Source of the DNA: Gammaproteobacteria bacterium UBA7310
GTDB taxonomy: Bacteria; Pseudomonadota; Gammaproteobacteria; Pseudomonadales; Ketobacteraceae
Length of the DNA stretch: 45,170 nt
NCBI GenBank assembly: GCA_002471665.1
Contig: DKQK01000061.1
Coordinates: 1-45,170, forward strand
Direction of reading: 5' to 3'
The notes under the pieces are model-generated. The model was not told the DNA's origin, ran no database searches, and was given only the letters and a program-made list of their open reading frames with translations. Positions 42,429-45,170 of this stretch are shown here, one piece after another. Positions within the stretch are counted from its first letter, which is position 1, and every line of letters starts with the position of its first letter. Made by a program: the position numbers and the translations under genes.

Positions 42429-45047
42429 ATGAATGTGATAAGCAAACTGAATACCCGAACCTGGCTGACATCGATGCTGATGTTGGCAGCCCTGGTGTTG
42501 TCCGGGTGCGGCGGTGGCGCCTCAACGGAAACCAATGAGCAATACAATAACGGCCTGGGCAATAGTGATGACCAGGTCACCTCCGGGCCCAGCACCTACA
42601 CCGGCCCGGTGTGCAGCACCGAGGATGCGTGCCGCTTTAAGCAATACTTTTACGACGAGCTGCGTACCAAAACCTGCAATAACTGTCATGGTAATGGCAG
42701 TGAAACCAAGTTCCTCAATCCGGACAATGTCAACCAGGCCTATGCCCAGGCGGTGGGCATAGGCATCAACCGCAACAACCCGGCGGACAACCAATTTGTT
42801 GAGAATGCCGGCAACGGACACTGGGATGCCTGCTGGTTATCCAGCACAGCAGCCTGTGCCTCGGAGATGACCGATTATGTGGATCGCTGGATCAACGGTG
42901 TCAGCTCCAGCAGCACCGAAATTCAGTTGACGGCACCGGACGAATACCAGATTACGGTGACCAAACAGATGCCGGTTGCCGGCACCGCCGACTATGCCAC
43001 CGCGGTCAATGCCTTCCAGACCTATATCTATCCGCTGTTCGCCGAGTACAACTGTGATGGTTGTCATCGCTCCGATGCCCTGACACCACAGCAACCGTAT
43101 TTTGCCAGTGCCGATATCAATGAGGCCTATGATGCCTCCCGCAGTAAAATTGATATCGAAGACGGTGTTCAGGATCGGGTGCTGGCGGAAGCCCTGTCGC
43201 GATTTGTGGTACGACAGCGCAGCGAGTTCCACAACTGTGGTGAGGCTTGTATGGCCAATGCCCAGGAAATGCTGGATGCCATCAAGGCCTTTGAAGATGC
43301 TATCCCCAACCCTGATGCGGTGCCCGACAGTTGGGTCACCAGCCGTGCCCTGATTCTGGAGCGTGACGGTATCCTTGCCAGTGGCGGTGGCCGCATCGAT
43401 ACCGGCGCCATTGCCATGTGGGAATTCTCTGAAGGTGACGGTGCCCTGGTGCTGGACAAGAGTGGCGTGGATCCTGCCATGAACCTGGACCTGACCGGCG
43501 ATTACAATTGGGTGGGTGGCAATGGCATCCAGTTTCTGCCCGGTGGTAAAGCCCAGGCCACGATCGTTTCCAGCAGCAAACTGGCAACCCGTATCAAGTC
43601 CAGCAACGCCTATTCGCTGGAAGCCTGGGTGGCGCCGGCCAATGTGACCCAGGAAGGCCCGGCCCGGATCATGACCTATTCCGACGGCAATACCAGCCGT
43701 AATTTCACCCTGGGGCAAACGCTCTATAACTATGACTTCCTGCACCGCAGTTCCAGCACCGACGGCAACGGCGATCCGGCTTTGTCCACAGCGGATGATG
43801 ACGAACGTCTGCAGGCCACCTTGCAGCATGTGGTGGTGACCTTTGACCCCATTAATGGCCGCCGTATTTACGTCAACGGTGAGTTCACCGGCGATGCGGA
43901 CCCCACCTCCGCAGGGAATCTGAGTGGCTGGGACGACGGCTTTGTTTTCATCATGGGCAATGAGGCCACCGGCGATCATCCCTGGGAAGGAATTATTCGC
44001 TTTGCGGCAGTGTATGATCGTGCCCTGTCCCAGGATGAAATTACCACCAACTTTGATGCCGGTGTGGGCGAAAAGTACTTCCTGCTGTTTAAGCTGGAAC
44101 AGTGCGATGACCTGGGTGAAAACTGCGAAGATCTTACCGGCATTAACGATGGATACGACAGCTATGTAGTGTTCCAGGCAGCCGTTTTCGACAGCTACAG
44201 TTACCTCTTCAGCGATCCTTACCTGTATCGCATTCAGGGGGAGGGCACCACCACCCCGGAATCCAGTTACAACGCCATTCCGCTGATGGGCATGCGCATT
44301 GGTATAAACGGTAAAGAACCCACGGTGGGCCAGGCTTATGCCAAGTTGCAGACTACGCTGGATTCCAGCCTGTACACCGAGGAAACAGGCCAGGTGTTGT
44401 CTGCCATTGGTACGGTATTGCCCATGGAGGGCGGGTCCAACTCCGATGAGTTCTTCCTCACCTTTGAGCAGATCGGCGGTTTCTCCGATGTGCGGGTAGA
44501 GGCCACCGTAAGCCCTTTAGCCCCCACCGTGTCGGAACAGGAACCGGACGTGGGGCTGCGTAACTTTGCGGAAATCAATGCCTCCATGGCCAAGATTACC
44601 GGCGTGCCGATTACCAACAGCGATGTGGTCTCCACTTACAACATCGTTAAACAGCAACTGCCCACCACCAGCTCCGCGGAGACGTTCCTGTCCTCCCACC
44701 AGATGGCGGTAGCGCAGATGGCCATTGAGTACTGCAGCGCCCTGGTGGACAACACCAGCCTGCGGGACGGGTTCTTCCCGGGCTTTGTCAGTAACTTTGG
44801 TGTGGGGGTAAGTTCCGCATTCGATACCACGGTAGAGCGCGACGCGATCATTAATCCGCTCTTTGATAAAGTAGTGGGCAGTGGCCTTTTCTCTCAACCG
44901 GATGAGGCAGCAATGAAAACCGAATTGGATGATCTGATTGTATTGTTGGCGGGCCGCCACGTGGGTGAAAGCGCCACCGAAACCCAGAAGATCGTCAAAG
45001 CAACCTGTGCCGCCGCGCTTGGCTCGGCCGCCGTACTGGTACAGTGA
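42429..45047 (+). CDS. LamG-domain lipoprotein with two c-type heme motifs
   Basis: 872 residues. The lipobox LSGC (Cys27) is followed by a Gly/Thr-rich linker and two heme motifs, CNNCH (83-87) and CDGCH (209-213). At about 325-545 lies a LamG/concanavalin-like domain with YSLEAWVAPANV, QHVVVTFDPINGRRIYVNG and AAVYDRALSQDEI. The C-terminal third (about 550-872) has no family I recognise. LamG domains often bind sugars or polymers, so substrate contact at the cell surface is possible. ATG 42429 has GGAGA upstream. It lies between the one-heme-motif gene and the Tat-protein gene. Confidence 0.85.
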   Translation: MNVISKLNTRTWLTSMLMLAALVLSGCGGGASTETNEQYNNGLGNSDDQVTSGPSTYTGPVCSTEDACRFKQYFYDELRTKTCNNCHGNGSETKFLNPDNVNQAYAQAVGIGINRNNPADNQFVENAGNGHWDACWLSSTAACASEMTDYVDRWINGVSSSSTEIQLTAPDEYQITVTKQMPVAGTADYATAVNAFQTYIYPLFAEYNCDGCHRSDALTPQQPYFASADINEAYDASRSKIDIEDGVQDRVLAEALSRFVVRQRSEFHNCGEACMANAQEMLDAIKAFEDAIPNPDAVPDSWVTSRALILERDGILASGGGRIDTGAIAMWEFSEGDGALVLDKSGVDPAMNLDLTGDYNWVGGNGIQFLPGGKAQATIVSSSKLATRIKSSNAYSLEAWVAPANVTQEGPARIMTYSDGNTSRNFTLGQTLYNYDFLHRSSSTDGNGDPALSTADDDERLQATLQHVVVTFDPINGRRIYVNGEFTGDADPTSAGNLSGWDDGFVFIMGNEATGDHPWEGIIRFAAVYDRALSQDEITTNFDAGVGEKYFLLFKLEQCDDLGENCEDLTGINDGYDSYVVFQAAVFDSYSYLFSDPYLYRIQGEGTTTPESSYNAIPLMGMRIGINGKEPTVGQAYAKLQTTLDSSLYTEETGQVLSAIGTVLPMEGGSNSDEFFLTFEQIGGFSDVRVEATVSPLAPTVSEQEPDVGLRNFAEINASMAKITGVPITNSDVVSTYNIVKQQLPTTSSAETFLSSHQMAVAQMAIEYCSALVDNTSLRDGFFPGFVSNFGVGVSSAFDTTVERDAIINPLFDKVVGSGLFSQPDEAAMKTELDDLIVLLAGRHVGESATETQKIVKATCAAALGSAAVLVQ

Positions 45048-45057
45048 GGGTAGCAAC

Positions 45058-45170
45058 ATGAAAAAGAAACCAAATACATTAGATCCCAATACCCCGCTGT
45101 TGTATCCCGACCATCAACGGCCCAAGTCACGCCGTGATTTTATTCGGCAAGGGTTGATGACCGGTGCCGC
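45058..45170 (+). CDS. Tat-exported protein, N-terminus only (DUF1501-like by context)
   Basis: Only 37 residues are in the window before the edge. They begin MKKKPNTLDPNTPLLYPDHQ and contain a twin-arginine motif SRRDFIRQGLMTGA, so the protein should be exported folded by the Tat system. GAGGG lies at good spacing before ATG 45058, 10 bp after the LamG gene. In similar gene sets the next gene is a DUF1501 protein with a Tat signal, but the domain itself is outside the window, so this is inferred. Confidence 0.75.
   Translation, partial: MKKKPNTLDPNTPLLYPDHQRPKSRRDFIRQGLMTGA

Noticed and set aside
1..45170. Mobile elements, CRISPR arrays, tRNA or rRNA genes
   Set aside because: No transposase, integrase, regularly spaced repeat or cloverleaf-like sequence was recognised in the window.

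Overview
This window is from a free-living gammaproteobacterium, most likely a marine or oil-associated member of the Pseudomonadales/Oceanospirillales. The main clue is the block proA-nadD-rsfS-rlmH-mrdA-mrdB-mltB-rlpA-dacA-ybeD-lipB-lipA, whose order is typical of Pseudomonas and its relatives. Species cannot be fixed from the sequence. No tRNA, rRNA, CRISPR array, transposase or integrase was seen.

Region 1 (1-7364) is visibly more AT-rich than the rest. It holds the oxygen-independent ubiquinone genes ubiV (cut by the window edge), ubiU and ubiD on the minus strand, and ubiX divergently. A dadA-like D-amino-acid dehydrogenase and the ferrous iron transporter genes feoA-feoB follow. Two perfect FNR/Anr boxes (TTGAT-N4-ATCAA) sit in the two divergent promoter regions, and the feo promoter also has a Fur-like box over its -10. 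This reads as a low-oxygen respiration and iron module.

Region 2 (7384-19055) is a signalling and accessory block: an Aer-like multi-PAS chemoreceptor, an alpha/beta hydrolase, a serine-hydrolase lipoprotein, a histidine kinase with an overlapping single-domain response regulator, a lipase-chaperone-like protein with no lipase nearby, an active-looking GGDEF protein, and an HD-GYP-family protein that has lost most metal ligands.

Region 3 (19466-32832) holds an EamA transporter and a DedA-PAP2 fusion, then the conserved cell-elongation, peptidoglycan and lipoate block, with many ATGA overlaps. It is followed by a REC-REC-HD-GYP regulator (32932-34395).

Region 4 (34531-45170, running off the edge) is the most unusual part. 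On the minus strand are a DUF3570 beta-barrel, a tiny DUF4266 lipoprotein with a Gly6-Cys-Gly-Cys tail, a TlpA-like thioredoxin, two small beta-barrels (one with an SH3 domain), and a 935-residue lipoprotein with a propeller-like part and two c-type heme motifs, resembling the HzsA-related family. Divergently lie an exported one-heme-motif protein, a lipoprotein with two heme motifs and a LamG domain, and the start of a Tat-exported protein. Together they look like an uncharacterised envelope system of lipoprotein cytochromes and outer-membrane barrels. Its substrate cannot be read from the sequence.
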